Source: Nocardioides sp. LHD-245
GTDB lineage: Bacteria; Actinomycetota; Actinomycetes; Propionibacteriales; Nocardioidaceae
NCBI RefSeq assembly: GCF_030929495.1
Contig: NZ_JAVFWN010000018.1
Span: forward strand, 1-64,000
DNA length: 64,000 nt
Direction: 5' to 3'
The notes under the pieces were generated by a model. That model was not told where the DNA came from. It worked only from the letters and a program-made list of their open reading frames with translations, and did not search any database. A program made the translations under genes and the position numbers. Within the stretch, counting starts at the first letter, position 1; each line of letters begins with the position of its first letter. This document shows positions 43,343 to 52,613 of the stretch, one piece after another.

Positions 43343-46300
43343 CTAGCTCTTCGCGGCGGCGACCGCCTGCGCGAGCGCGGCCTTCTGCTTCTTCAGCTTC
43401 TTCTTGAGCTTCTTCAGCTTCGTGGCCAGTCGCTTCGCCTTGGCGGGCTGCTTCGCCTTCTTCGCGGCCTTGGCCTTGGCCTTGGCCGAGGCGACCTTCT
43501 CCTTCGTGGACGCCACCTTGGCCGCCGCCTGGGCGAGGGCCTGCTCGGCGGCCGTCGGCGGGGTCACGGTGGGCGGGGTGACCGCCGGGGGCGTGACGAC
43601 GACCGGTACGGCGAAGTCGGCGCGCAGGTGACCCTGACGCAGCGAGAAGCCGTCGGTGTCGCCGTCGTCGGTCCACACGACCTCGACCTTGTCGTCGACG
43701 GCGGTGCGCAGCGGCTTGATCGCCATGCCCTCGTTGTTGAGGTTCGGCATCCCGGCCGGGCGGGCCAGGGAGTGCTTGACCACGAAGTCGCCGCCCTCGA
43801 CCTTCAGCAGGTTCGCGACGCCGCCGCAGCTGTCGTCGCACAGGGCCCAGAGCGCCTGACGGTCGGGGTCGAAGGCGGTGTCCATGGCGAACGGGAAGCC
43901 GGAGGACTCCACCTTCACCTCGACCGGTGCCGCGCCGGCGGCGAGCGAGAAGAAGTGCAGGTCGCCGGTGGCCTCGACGGCGGTGACGAACAGGCCGGGG
44001 GTCGGGTGGTCGGCGGCGGCGTAGGCCTTGCCGTCGGCCCGCCAGCCGGCGGCGACCAGGAAGCTGTCGGGGACATAGGTGATGCCCTCGAGGCCGAGGT
44101 TGGTGCCGGTGGTGACGAAGGAGTTGACGTCCCACTCGTCGGTCGCCGTCAGGTCGGTCGTGGCCGCGGTGACGGCGGAGACGTCGTACCGCTCGATCTT
44201 GTTGGCGGAGACGTCCTTGTTGTCGTTGTCGCGCTCGGAGGTGACGTAGATCGAGCCGTCCGGGCCGACCGTCACGCCCTCGGAGTCGACGGCGCCGGCG
44301 CCGGTGGCGAAGTGCAGCTTCTTGCCGCCGTCCCAGCCGTCGACGGCGACGTAGGTGGCGCCGACCTTGCGCAGCTTGTGCAGGGTGTTCTTGTTCTGCA
44401 CGACCCACAGGATGCTCGGGTCGGTCGGGTCGAAGGCCGCGCCGGAGACGTCGCCCTCGCCGTTGCCGTCACCGTCGCCGAAGCCGTTCACATCGTCGAC
44501 CGTGGTGATCTCCGCCGGGCCGGGCCAGGCCTCCGTGACGACGCCCGGGCACGCGTTGGCCGCACCCCAGGTCGCCGTCGGCGTCTCGACATAGGACACG
44601 GTGCCGAAGAGCTCGCAACGGCTGTACGACGCGATGCCGTCCTCGTTCCAGGTGTGCCCGATCGCGCGCGCACCGTCGCTGGGCCGGCGCAGCGTCAGCG
44701 AGTCGGCGCTGTCCAGCCCCACGATGCCCTCGGCGACGTAGAACCCGCCCACGGCGAGGCTGGTGCCGGCCGGGACCGTGTGCACCACGGCGTCGCCGGC
44801 GTCGAGCAGCTCCCAGCCGGAGATGTCGACCGGCGCGGTGCCGATGTTGAGCAGCTCGGCCTTGCCGGAGACGTTGGAGACCTCGTTGAGGACGACGGTG
44901 GTGGCCAGGGGCGGCGCGACCTCGGTCTCGCAGGAGGTCGTGTTGGCGCGGCCGAAGCTGTTGACCGCGACCGAGACGAAGGCGTCCGAGCCGTCGGGGC
45001 AGGCGGCATACGACCGCGCGGCGGACTCGAAGCTGTCGGAGACACCGGCCTGTCCGTCGCCGTACGCCTGCTCGTCGACGAGCTGGCGGCCGGCCGGGTC
45101 GGCGCCCGGGCCGTAGACCTTGACCGCGTCGCCCTCGCCGGACAGGCCCTTCTTCGAGGAGAACGCGACGTAGCCGCCGGCCGGGATGGTCATCTCGGCG
45201 GCGGCCTCGAAGGCGGTGCCGTTCCAGACCTTGAGGTCGGCGAGGGTCAGCGGGGCGGCGCCGGACGCGGCGCCGCTGTCGACCTGGTACCAGCCCTCGA
45301 TACCGACCGGGCTGCTGCCGGTGTTGTGCAGTTCGACGGCGTCGCCGAAGCCCGGGTTGCCCGGGTCGTCGGCGTTGAGCGAGGCGATCTCGTTGATCTC
45401 GACGTCGTCCCAGTTCGGGTCGAGGTCGGGGACCTCCGCGCCACCGCCGAAGGAGTTGGCGGCGCCCGGCGTCGCGGCGGACGACAGCTTCCAGAGCCCG
45501 GCGCCCGGGGCGGTGCGCGCCCACGACGGCGACGCGTGGCGGGTCGTCACGCCGTCGGCCTCGTAGCCGACCCACGTGGTGTCGACCAGGGCGCCCTCGT
45601 CGTTGCTGAGGTAGAGGTGGTCGTTCTTGTTCAGGCCGTAGCCGCCGCCGGCGTAGGTGAAGCCGTCGACCGGCACCGCGGGCTCGGTCTCGACCACGAC
45701 GTAGTCACCGGCCGGGATCACCGCGCCGGCACCACCGAGGACGATCTCGTCGCCGACGGCCTTGGTGCCCTCGCCGTCGGCGAGGGTCCAGCCGGTCAGG
45801 TCGACGGTGGCCAGGCCGAGGTTGCGGATCTCGACGAAGTCGGTGCCGTCGGAGAAGTACTCGTTGATCGACACACCGGCATCCGCCGCCGAGAGGGCGT
45901 TGGAGCCGCCGGGCGTCGCTGCCGAGGCCTGCGCGAAGGCGCCCGTGCCGTCGGTCGTACGCGCATAGCTCGGCGCGGCGTGCGTGTCGGCCGGCAGGTC
46001 GACGTACGCGTCGATGACCGTGGCCTGGTCCGGGCTCAGCAGGTGCACCTCGTCGGACTTGCCGAGGCCGAAGCCGTTCGGGTACGACGGGTCGTCGTTG
46101 AAGATCACCGCGTAGCCGCCCGCCGGGAGCACGCCGTCGAGGACGATGTCGTCGCCGCCGGCGATGCCCTTGTCGTCGGTCAGGTGGTAGCCGGTCAGGT
46201 CGACGTTCGCGGCGCTCTTGTTGTAGAGCTCGATGAAGTCGGTGTTGTCGTTCCAGCCGTTCGTGCTGAACTCGTTGATCACGACGGCTCCGAGTGCGCC

Positions 46301-46408
46301 GGCGGGGTCAGCGGCGCTGGCGGGAGCAGCGACGGCGAAGAACGAGAGGCCGGAGAGGCCGAGAGCACCGGCGGCAACGACTGCGGCGGCGCGAGAGGGT
46401 GATGTCAC
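43343..46408 (-). CDS. Secreted lamin-tail-domain protein with beta-propeller
   Basis: The protein of about 1021 aa has a signal peptide, about four lamin-tail (LTD) beta domains (residues about 38-150, 175-300, 325-480, 505-610; e.g. VVINEFSTNGWNDNTDFIELYNKS and VVLNEVSNVSGKAELLNIG), a six-bladed-propeller-like region (620-930, ILWVVQNKNTLHKL, GLEGITYVPDSFLVA), a Pro-Thr linker and a Lys/Ala-rich helical tail (about 960-1021). LTD domains are common in secreted bacterial hydrolases and surface proteins. No catalytic motif is obvious. GTG 46408 is preceded by GAGGA. Confidence 0.82.
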   Translation of the reverse strand: MTSPSRAAAVVAAGALGLSGLSFFAVAAPASAADPAGALGAVVINEFSTNGWNDNTDFIELYNKSAANVDLTGYHLTDDKGIAGGDDIVLDGVLPAGGYAVIFNDDPSYPNGFGLGKSDEVHLLSPDQATVIDAYVDLPADTHAAPSYARTTDGTGAFAQASAATPGGSNALSAADAGVSINEYFSDGTDFVEIRNLGLATVDLTGWTLADGEGTKAVGDEIVLGGAGAVIPAGDYVVVETEPAVPVDGFTYAGGGYGLNKNDHLYLSNDEGALVDTTWVGYEADGVTTRHASPSWARTAPGAGLWKLSSAATPGAANSFGGGAEVPDLDPNWDDVEINEIASLNADDPGNPGFGDAVELHNTGSSPVGIEGWYQVDSGAASGAAPLTLADLKVWNGTAFEAAAEMTIPAGGYVAFSSKKGLSGEGDAVKVYGPGADPAGRQLVDEQAYGDGQAGVSDSFESAARSYAACPDGSDAFVSVAVNSFGRANTTSCETEVAPPLATTVVLNEVSNVSGKAELLNIGTAPVDISGWELLDAGDAVVHTVPAGTSLAVGGFYVAEGIVGLDSADSLTLRRPSDGARAIGHTWNEDGIASYSRCELFGTVSYVETPTATWGAANACPGVVTEAWPGPAEITTVDDVNGFGDGDGNGEGDVSGAAFDPTDPSILWVVQNKNTLHKLRKVGATYVAVDGWDGGKKLHFATGAGAVDSEGVTVGPDGSIYVTSERDNDNKDVSANKIERYDVSAVTAATTDLTATDEWDVNSFVTTGTNLGLEGITYVPDSFLVAAGWRADGKAYAAADHPTPGLFVTAVEATGDLHFFSLAAGAAPVEVKVESSGFPFAMDTAFDPDRQALWALCDDSCGGVANLLKVEGGDFVVKHSLARPAGMPNLNNEGMAIKPLRTAVDDKVEVVWTDDGDTDGFSLRQGHLRADFAVPVVVTPPAVTPPTVTPPTAAEQALAQAAAKVASTKEKVASAKAKAKAAKKAKQPAKAKRLATKLKKLKKKLKKQKAALAQAVAAAKS

Positions 46409-46520
46409 GACAGGTGTGTCCTCGGGTGAACGGAGATGGGTCGACAAGACCCAACGTCGCGGCACCGGGAGAACGGCCGGTGAACCACGACCGACGACCG
46501 GCCGACAGCGGGCCGACCAG

Positions 46521-47009
46521 TCAGTTGAGGATCACGATCGCGGCGTTGAGGGCCGTCGCGAAGCCCACCCAGAGCAGGTACGGCGCCAACAGCCATGCCG
46601 CCGCTCGCGAGACCCGCGCGAACAGCGCGATCACCGCGACGATCGCGACCAGGAGCGCTGCGATGTCGACGAGTGCCCAGCCGTAGCGGTCGGCCGCGAA
46701 GAACAGCGGCGTCCAGGCCAGGTTGAGCAGCAGCTGCGCCACCCACGCGGCCAGCCCGGGCACGCCTGCCCCGGCCCGCCAGGCCAGCCAGCCCGCGACG
46801 GCGATCATGACGTAGAGGACCGTCCAGACCGGGCCGAAGAGCCACGAGGGTGGCGCGAACGGCGGCAGGTCGAGAGCGCGGTAGGTCTGCGCGGAGGAGC
46901 CGGCGGCGAGTCCGCCCAGCACCGCGACGGCCGCCACCGCCGCCACGAACGGCAGCAGGGCGAGCACGTCGCGGGCCGGGCCCGAGGTCGGAGCGCTGGT
47001 GGTGCTCAT
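46521..47009 (-). CDS. TspO/MBR-family membrane protein
   Basis: The 162-aa protein has five transmembrane helices and the TspO blocks PPSWLFGPVWTVLYVMIAVAGWLAWR, LLLNLAWTPLFF and APYLLWVGFATALNAAI. Bacterial TspO binds porphyrins and tetrapyrrole breakdown products and is linked to stress responses. ATG 47009 is the start. It is 25 bp from the end of the acyl-CoA dehydrogenase gene and is probably independent of it. Confidence 0.9.
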   Translation of the reverse strand: MSTTSAPTSGPARDVLALLPFVAAVAAVAVLGGLAAGSSAQTYRALDLPPFAPPSWLFGPVWTVLYVMIAVAGWLAWRAGAGVPGLAAWVAQLLLNLAWTPLFFAADRYGWALVDIAALLVAIVAVIALFARVSRAAAWLLAPYLLWVGFATALNAAIVILN

Positions 47010-47034
47010 GTCCTCCAGTCTGCGTCGCCGGAGG

Positions 47035-48278
<1,244 letters not shown>

Positions 48279-48279
<1 letters not shown>

Positions 48280-49331
48280 CAGTTCTTCCTCCAGGAGTGT
48301 GCGTTCAGTGCGGTGAGGCCGGCGTCGAGCAGCGGGTCGATCGCCGCGCCGATGTCCTCGAAGCCCTCCCCGACCGTCTGGCCGGCGAGGAAGCGGTAGT
48401 GGATGCCCTCGAGGATCGCGGCGAGCTTGAAGGCCGCCAGCCCGAGGTACCAGCCGAAGCCGGACAGGTCGCGGTCGCTGGCCGCGGCGTATCGGGCCAC
48501 GATCTCGTCCTCGGCCAGGAAGCCGGGCGCGGTCGAGGCGTCCGCGACGGCGTCGCCGATGGTCTCCGCGAGCCGGTGGTAGGTGAGCATGAGCGCGAGA
48601 TCGGTGAGCGGGTCGCCGAGGGTCGCCATCTCCCAGTCCAGTACGGCGGTCGCCCGGTCGGGCTCGGTGGCCCCCTCGGCCCCGTCCGCACTGTCGACCA
48701 GCACGTTGTCGAGGCGGAAGTCGCCGTGCACGATCCCGGTCGTCGACTCGGCGGGCACCGAGGAGGCCAGCCTGCGGTGCAGCTCGTCGGCCGCCGGGAG
48801 GTCCCGGGTGTGCGACGCGTCGAGCTGCTTGCGCCAGCGCGCGACCTGCCGACCGAGGAAGCCCTCGGGCCGGCCGAAGTCCGCCAGCCCCACCTCGGCC
48901 GGGCGGACCGCGTGCAGCACGGCGAGGATGTCGACCAGGCGCTCGGAGATCGCCCGGGTCCGCTCGGCGCCGAGCGGGGCCAGCTCACCGGCCCGGCGGT
49001 ACGGCGTGCCGACGCACCTCTCCATCACGTAGAACTCAGCACCCACGACCGAGGTGTCGGAGCAGAAGGCGTAGGTGCGCGGGACCGGGACCGCGGTGTC
49101 CTGGAGCGCCGTCATGACGCGGTACTCGCGGCCCATGTCGTGGGCGGTGGCGAGCACGTGCCCCAGCGGCGGGCGGCGCACGATCCACTCCGAGGTGCCG
49201 TCGGAGACGGCGAAGGTCAGGTTGGACTTGCCGCCGGCGACCAGGTCGGCGGTCAGGGTGGTCCCGGCGCCGGGCACCGCGGCGGCCAGCCAGGTGCCGA
49301 GCGCGTCGAGGTCGAGGCCAGGCGGGTTCAC
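48279..49331 (-). CDS. APH-family kinase (ACAD10/11-type)
   Basis: The 350-aa protein has the APH kinase blocks GGKSNLTFAV (nucleotide loop), EYRVMTAL, GIVHGDFRLDNVLV (catalytic HGD-x4-N) and AVLDWEMATLGDPLTDLA (DWE metal site). It is probably not an antibiotic-resistance gene: the adjacent acyl-CoA dehydrogenase and SDR match the ACAD10/11-like and LvaA-type route, where an APH kinase phosphorylates a 4-hydroxyacyl group. GTG 49331 overlaps the SDR stop by 4 nt. The pathway is inferred from context. Confidence 0.85.
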
Positions 49332-50086
49332 TCGACCCCTCCGGTCAGCGTGACGCCGCCGTCGACGACGACGGTCTGGCCGGTGAGCCATGCGGCGTCC
49401 TCGGACAGCAGGAAGGCGACGACGCCGCCGATGTCGTCGGGCACGCCGAGCCGCTTGAGCGGGTACTGCGCGGCGACCTCGGCCTCGCGGCCCTCGTAGA
49501 GCGCGGTCGCGAACTTCGTCTTCACCACCGCGGGGGCCACGGCGTTGACCCGGATGTCCGGGCCGAGCTCGACCGCCAGCAGCTCGGTCATCGAGATGAG
49601 CATCGCCTTGCTGGCGCCGTACATGCCGATGCCGGGGGCGGGCTTCACGCCGGAGACCGAGGAGACGTTGACGACCGCGCCGCCGTGCTCCTTCATCCAC
49701 GCTGCATGCACGCGCTGGGTCCAGCCGAGCGCGGCGAGCACGTTGACGTCGACGACCTTGCGGGCGACGGCGAGGTCGAGGTCGATCATCGGACCGTAGG
49801 CCGGATTGATGCCGGCGTTGTTGACCAGCAGGTCGGCGCTGCCGAAGGTCGCGATCGCCCGGCGTACGACGTCGGCCTGGTGCTCCTCGTCGTCAGCCTT
49901 GCCCGCGACGCCGAGCGCCCGGTCCGGGCCGCCCAGCGCGGCGACCGCCTCGTCGAGCGCGTCCTTGCCGCGTCCGGTGAGGACGACCCGGGCGCCCTCC
50001 GCGACCAGCCGCTCGGCGATCGCGAAGCCGATGCCCCGGCTCGCCCCGGTGACGATCGCGGTCTTGCCGTCGAACCTCGTGCTCAC
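49328..50086 (-). CDS. SDR-family oxidoreductase
   Basis: The 252-aa protein is a classical SDR with TGASRGIG near residue 13, NNAG near 87, Ser in VSSVSGV and the catalytic YGASK (Tyr and Lys). The end reads TGQTVVVDGGVTLTGG, the family's common finish. In this operon it probably oxidises or reduces a hydroxyacyl or ketoacyl intermediate for the kinase and acyl-CoA dehydrogenase. GTG 50086 is the start, with a GAGGCA ribosome site. Confidence 0.88.
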   Translation of the reverse strand: MSTRFDGKTAIVTGASRGIGFAIAERLVAEGARVVLTGRGKDALDEAVAALGGPDRALGVAGKADDEEHQADVVRRAIATFGSADLLVNNAGINPAYGPMIDLDLAVARKVVDVNVLAALGWTQRVHAAWMKEHGGAVVNVSSVSGVKPAPGIGMYGASKAMLISMTELLAVELGPDIRVNAVAPAVVKTKFATALYEGREAEVAAQYPLKRLGVPDDIGGVVAFLLSEDAAWLTGQTVVVDGGVTLTGGVE

Positions 50087-50111
50087 GTGTCTGCCTCGCT
50101 CCATCAGGTTA

Positions 50112-50127
50112 CTAAGCGCTTGCTTAG
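50112..50127. promoter_or_regulatory. Palindromic operator between SDR operon and TetR gene
   Basis: CTAAGC-GCTT-GCTTAG is a 16-bp dyad in the middle of the divergent promoter region. It also contains ACTAAGCGCTTGCT, close to the KstR2-type AnCAAGnnCTTGnT consensus with one change. The neighbouring TetR gene is the likely regulator. Confidence 0.65.
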
Positions 50128-50199
50128 CGTGTAGCCTACCTTGCACGCGCACCGCCCGTGCCGTCAAGGGCGCGGCACCCCAGCACCGGAGGCCCGACG

Positions 50200-50796
50200 A
50201 TGAGCACCCCGTCCCGCGCCGAGGCCACCCGCGCCCGGCTGCTCGAGGCCGCCGTGACGGCGTTCGCGGAGAAGGGCTTCCACGGGACGACCACCCGCGA
50301 CATCGCCGGGGCCGCCGGGATGAGCCCGGCCGCGGTCTACGTGCACCACCGGTCCAAGGAGGAGCTGCTCTTCCTGATCTCCCGCGAGGGCCACCAGCAG
50401 GCGCTCGACGTGGTGCGCACCGCCCGGGCGTCCTCGGCCGACCCGGTCGAGCAGGCGGCGGCGGCGGGACGGGCGTTCGCGGAGTTCCACGCGCACCACC
50501 ACACGGTCGCCCGGATCCTCAACTACGAGCTCGCCGCACTGAGCGAGGAGCACCGCACCGAGATCGACGTCCTGCGCACCGGCATCGACCGCGAGCTGCG
50601 CGCCCTCGTCCTCGACGGCGTCGCCGCCGGCGTCTTCGACACCCCCGACCCGGCCCTGGCGGCCACCGCGCTGGCCTCGATGGGCGTCGACATCGCCCGC
50701 TGGTACCGCGAGGACGGCGAGTGGTCACCCGCCCAGATCGGCGACTACTACGCCGACCTCGCGCTGCGCCTGGTGGGCGCCGCCCCGGCCCGATAG
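50200..50796 (+). CDS. TetR-family transcriptional regulator
   Basis: The 198-aa protein has an N-terminal helix-turn-helix (TRDIAGAAGMSPAAVYVHHRSKEEL). I start it at ATG 50200, with GGAGG 8 nt upstream. It is divergent from the SDR-kinase-acyl-CoA dehydrogenase operon, and a dyad lies in between, so it probably represses that operon until an acyl-CoA or related ligand appears. Confidence 0.88.
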   Translation: MSTPSRAEATRARLLEAAVTAFAEKGFHGTTTRDIAGAAGMSPAAVYVHHRSKEELLFLISREGHQQALDVVRTARASSADPVEQAAAAGRAFAEFHAHHHTVARILNYELAALSEEHRTEIDVLRTGIDRELRALVLDGVAAGVFDTPDPALAATALASMGVDIARWYREDGEWSPAQIGDYYADLALRLVGAAPAR

Positions 50797-50830
50797 GCCG
50801 AGACGACCGCGCTTCCTCTTGTGGGAAGAG

Positions 50831-50846
50831 AGTTCTGTTTTAGAAT
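50831..50846 (+). promoter_or_regulatory. AT-rich dyad before the COG2345 regulator
   Basis: AGTTCTGTTTTAGAAT contains TTCT and AGAA arms around a GTTTT core, 7 bp before the GTG start. Its position suggests autoregulation. Confidence 0.35.
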
Positions 50847-50852
50847 CTGTTC

Positions 50853-51566
50853 GTGGACCTCGACTCCGGCGCCAGCGCGATCGGCGCGCTCGCCGACGAC
50901 ACCCGGCGCACGCTCTACGCCTATGTCGCCGGCCGACCCGAACCGGTCGGGCGCGACGAGGCCGCCGGCGCCCTGAGCCTGGCCAAGCACACGGTGAGCT
51001 TCCACCTCGACCGGCTGGCCGAGGAGGGCCTGCTGGAGGTCGAGTTCCGGCGGCTCAGCGGGCGCTCGGGCCCCGGCGCGGGCCGGCCCAGCAAGCTCTA
51101 CCGCCGCGCCGACCGCGAGTTCGCGATCACCCTCCCACCGCGACGCTACGACCTCGTCGGCGACATCCTCGCCGCCGCCGTCGGCAGGGCCCGGTCGGCG
51201 CAGGACCTCGACGCCGCACTCGCCGCGTCCGCCCACGCGGAGGGGCGCGCGGTGGCCGACGCGGCCGGCGGCGTCCCCGCCCCCGCCGGACTCCCCGAGC
51301 TCGCCGCGGTGCTGGCCGGCCAGGGCTACGAGCCTGCCGTCGAGCCGGACGCCGTGCTGCTGTCGAACTGCCCCTTCGACGCGCTCGCGGAGAAGCACAC
51401 CGAGGTCGTGTGCGGCCTCAACCGCTCGTTCGTCCAGGGTGTCGCCGACGGACTGGGCTGCACCGCGACGACGGCGCACCTGGAGCCGGCCGCGGGTCGC
51501 TGCTGCGTCGCCGTACGGCGCGACGTCCCGCGCGGCCATGGACAAGCGCCGCCGGGCGGAGAATGA
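50853..51566 (+). CDS. COG2345-type HTH regulator with conserved cysteines
   Basis: The 237-aa protein has an ArsR-like winged helix (LSLAKHTVSFHLDRLAEEGLLEV) with the COG2345 block GPGAGRPSKLYRRA. The C-terminal part has NCPFDALAEKHTEVVC and later C and CC, a C-x13-C-x15-C-x13-C pattern close to the Fe-S ligand pattern of SufR regulators. So it may sense iron-sulfur or redox state. GTG 50853 is preceded by an AT-rich dyad (TTCT...AGAA). It overlaps the methyltransferase by 4 nt. Confidence 0.8.
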   Translation: MDLDSGASAIGALADDTRRTLYAYVAGRPEPVGRDEAAGALSLAKHTVSFHLDRLAEEGLLEVEFRRLSGRSGPGAGRPSKLYRRADREFAITLPPRRYDLVGDILAAAVGRARSAQDLDAALAASAHAEGRAVADAAGGVPAPAGLPELAAVLAGQGYEPAVEPDAVLLSNCPFDALAEKHTEVVCGLNRSFVQGVADGLGCTATTAHLEPAAGRCCVAVRRDVPRGHGQAPPGGE

Positions 51567-52342
51567 TCGGCGGCGTGGCCATGTTCGAGGTCGCCGCCGA
51601 CGCCTACGTCCGCTTCATGGGGACCTTCTCCGGTCCCCTCGCGGGGCTGTTCGCCGACGTGGGCCTGGCCGGCGTCGACCCGACTGCGCCCGTCCTCGAC
51701 GTGGGCTGCGGTCCCGGCATGCTCACCGCCGAGCTGGTACGGCGCCGCGGCGCACCGGACGTCGCGGCGGTCGACCCCGTCGCCTCCTTCGTCGCGGCCA
51801 CGGCCGCCGCCCACCCCGAGGCCGACGTGCGTGCGGCGTCGGCAGAGGCCCTCCCCTTCGCCGACGCCGCCTTCGGGGCCACCCTCGCCCAACTCGCCGT
51901 GAACTTCATGACCGACCCGGCGGCCGGCACGAGCGAGATGCGCCGGGTGACCCGGCCCGGGGGCCGGGTGAGCGCCTGCGTCTGGGACCACGCGGGTGGG
52001 CGCGGACCGCTGTCCCCCCTCTGGGGCGCCGCCCGGGCGCTCGACCCTGCCGTCGGCGGCGAGGGCGCGTTGCCGGGCGCCCACGGTGGCGACCTGACGG
52101 CCCTGCTCGGTGCCGCCGGGCTGCGCGAGGTCACCGAGGTCGAGCTGACCGTGGCCGTGAGGTTCGCCCGCTTCGCCGACTGGTGGGAGCCCTACACCCT
52201 CGGCGTCGGTCCGGCCGGCGCCTACGTCGCCGGCCTCGACGACCCGACGCGCGAGCGCTTGGAGTCCGACCTGCTCCGCGAGCTCGGCCCCGGACCGTTC
52301 ACGGTCGTCGGCACGGCTTGGGCGGCCTCCGGTGTCGTCTGA
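51563..52342 (+). CDS. Class I SAM-dependent methyltransferase
   Basis: The 259-aa protein has the SAM motif VLDVGCGPGMLT near residue 45, the acidic AVDP and the ASAEALPFADAAF block, all of Methyltransf_11-type enzymes. It starts at ATG 51563 inside the end of the regulator gene (ATGA overlap). The acceptor is unknown; the pairing with the COG2345 regulator is common in actinobacteria. Confidence 0.85.
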   Translation: MIGGVAMFEVAADAYVRFMGTFSGPLAGLFADVGLAGVDPTAPVLDVGCGPGMLTAELVRRRGAPDVAAVDPVASFVAATAAAHPEADVRAASAEALPFADAAFGATLAQLAVNFMTDPAAGTSEMRRVTRPGGRVSACVWDHAGGRGPLSPLWGAARALDPAVGGEGALPGAHGGDLTALLGAAGLREVTEVELTVAVRFARFADWWEPYTLGVGPAGAYVAGLDDPTRERLESDLLRELGPGPFTVVGTAWAASGVV

Positions 52343-52499
52343 CGGCCGCGCCGCGCTCGACCGCTGGATCATCTCCGGCGGCCACTGGGAGGTGGTCGGC
52401 GAGCGTGACGGCACGGCCACCGTGGCGCTGCTGACCTGCGACGGCGGCCAGGAGATGGACCGGGTGACCGTGCCCGTCGCCGCCCTTCCCGCCGGCTGA
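52332..52499 (+). CDS. Small conserved-looking hypothetical protein, 55 aa
   Basis: This ORF starts at GTG 52332 and overlaps the methyltransferase end by 11 nt. It encodes SSDGRAALDRWIISGGHW followed by EVVGERDGTATVALLTCDGG and a short tail. The SGGHW and CDGG blocks look like those of small uncharacterised actinobacterial proteins, but I do not recognise a function. Codon usage follows the neighbours (mostly G or C at third positions), which supports coding. Confidence 0.6.
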   Translation: MSSDGRAALDRWIISGGHWEVVGERDGTATVALLTCDGGQEMDRVTVPVAALPAG

Positions 52500-52510
52500 C
52501 GGACCCGCCC

Positions 52511-52536
52511 ATTTGTCCCGCCAGCGGGACACAAAT
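52511..52536. promoter_or_regulatory. Palindromic operator before hutU
   Basis: TGTCCCGC-CA-GCGGGACA at 52514-52531 is a perfect dyad, flanked by ATTTGT and ACAAAT (52511-52516 and 52531-52536). It lies 78 bp before the hutU start. The IclR-type regulator encoded downstream is the likely binder. Confidence 0.7.
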
Positions 52537-52613
52537 GCCGGAAGTGACCTCCCGCACACCTGCTCCGCGCGCCCAGGATGACTGGCACGAAGCGTCGAGA
52601 GCAGGAGTTCCGC

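Noticed and set aside
43628..46402. A long plus-strand open frame opposite the lamin-tail gene
   Set aside because: The minus-strand frame has a signal peptide, lamin-tail domains and a terminator; the plus frame is a GC shadow.
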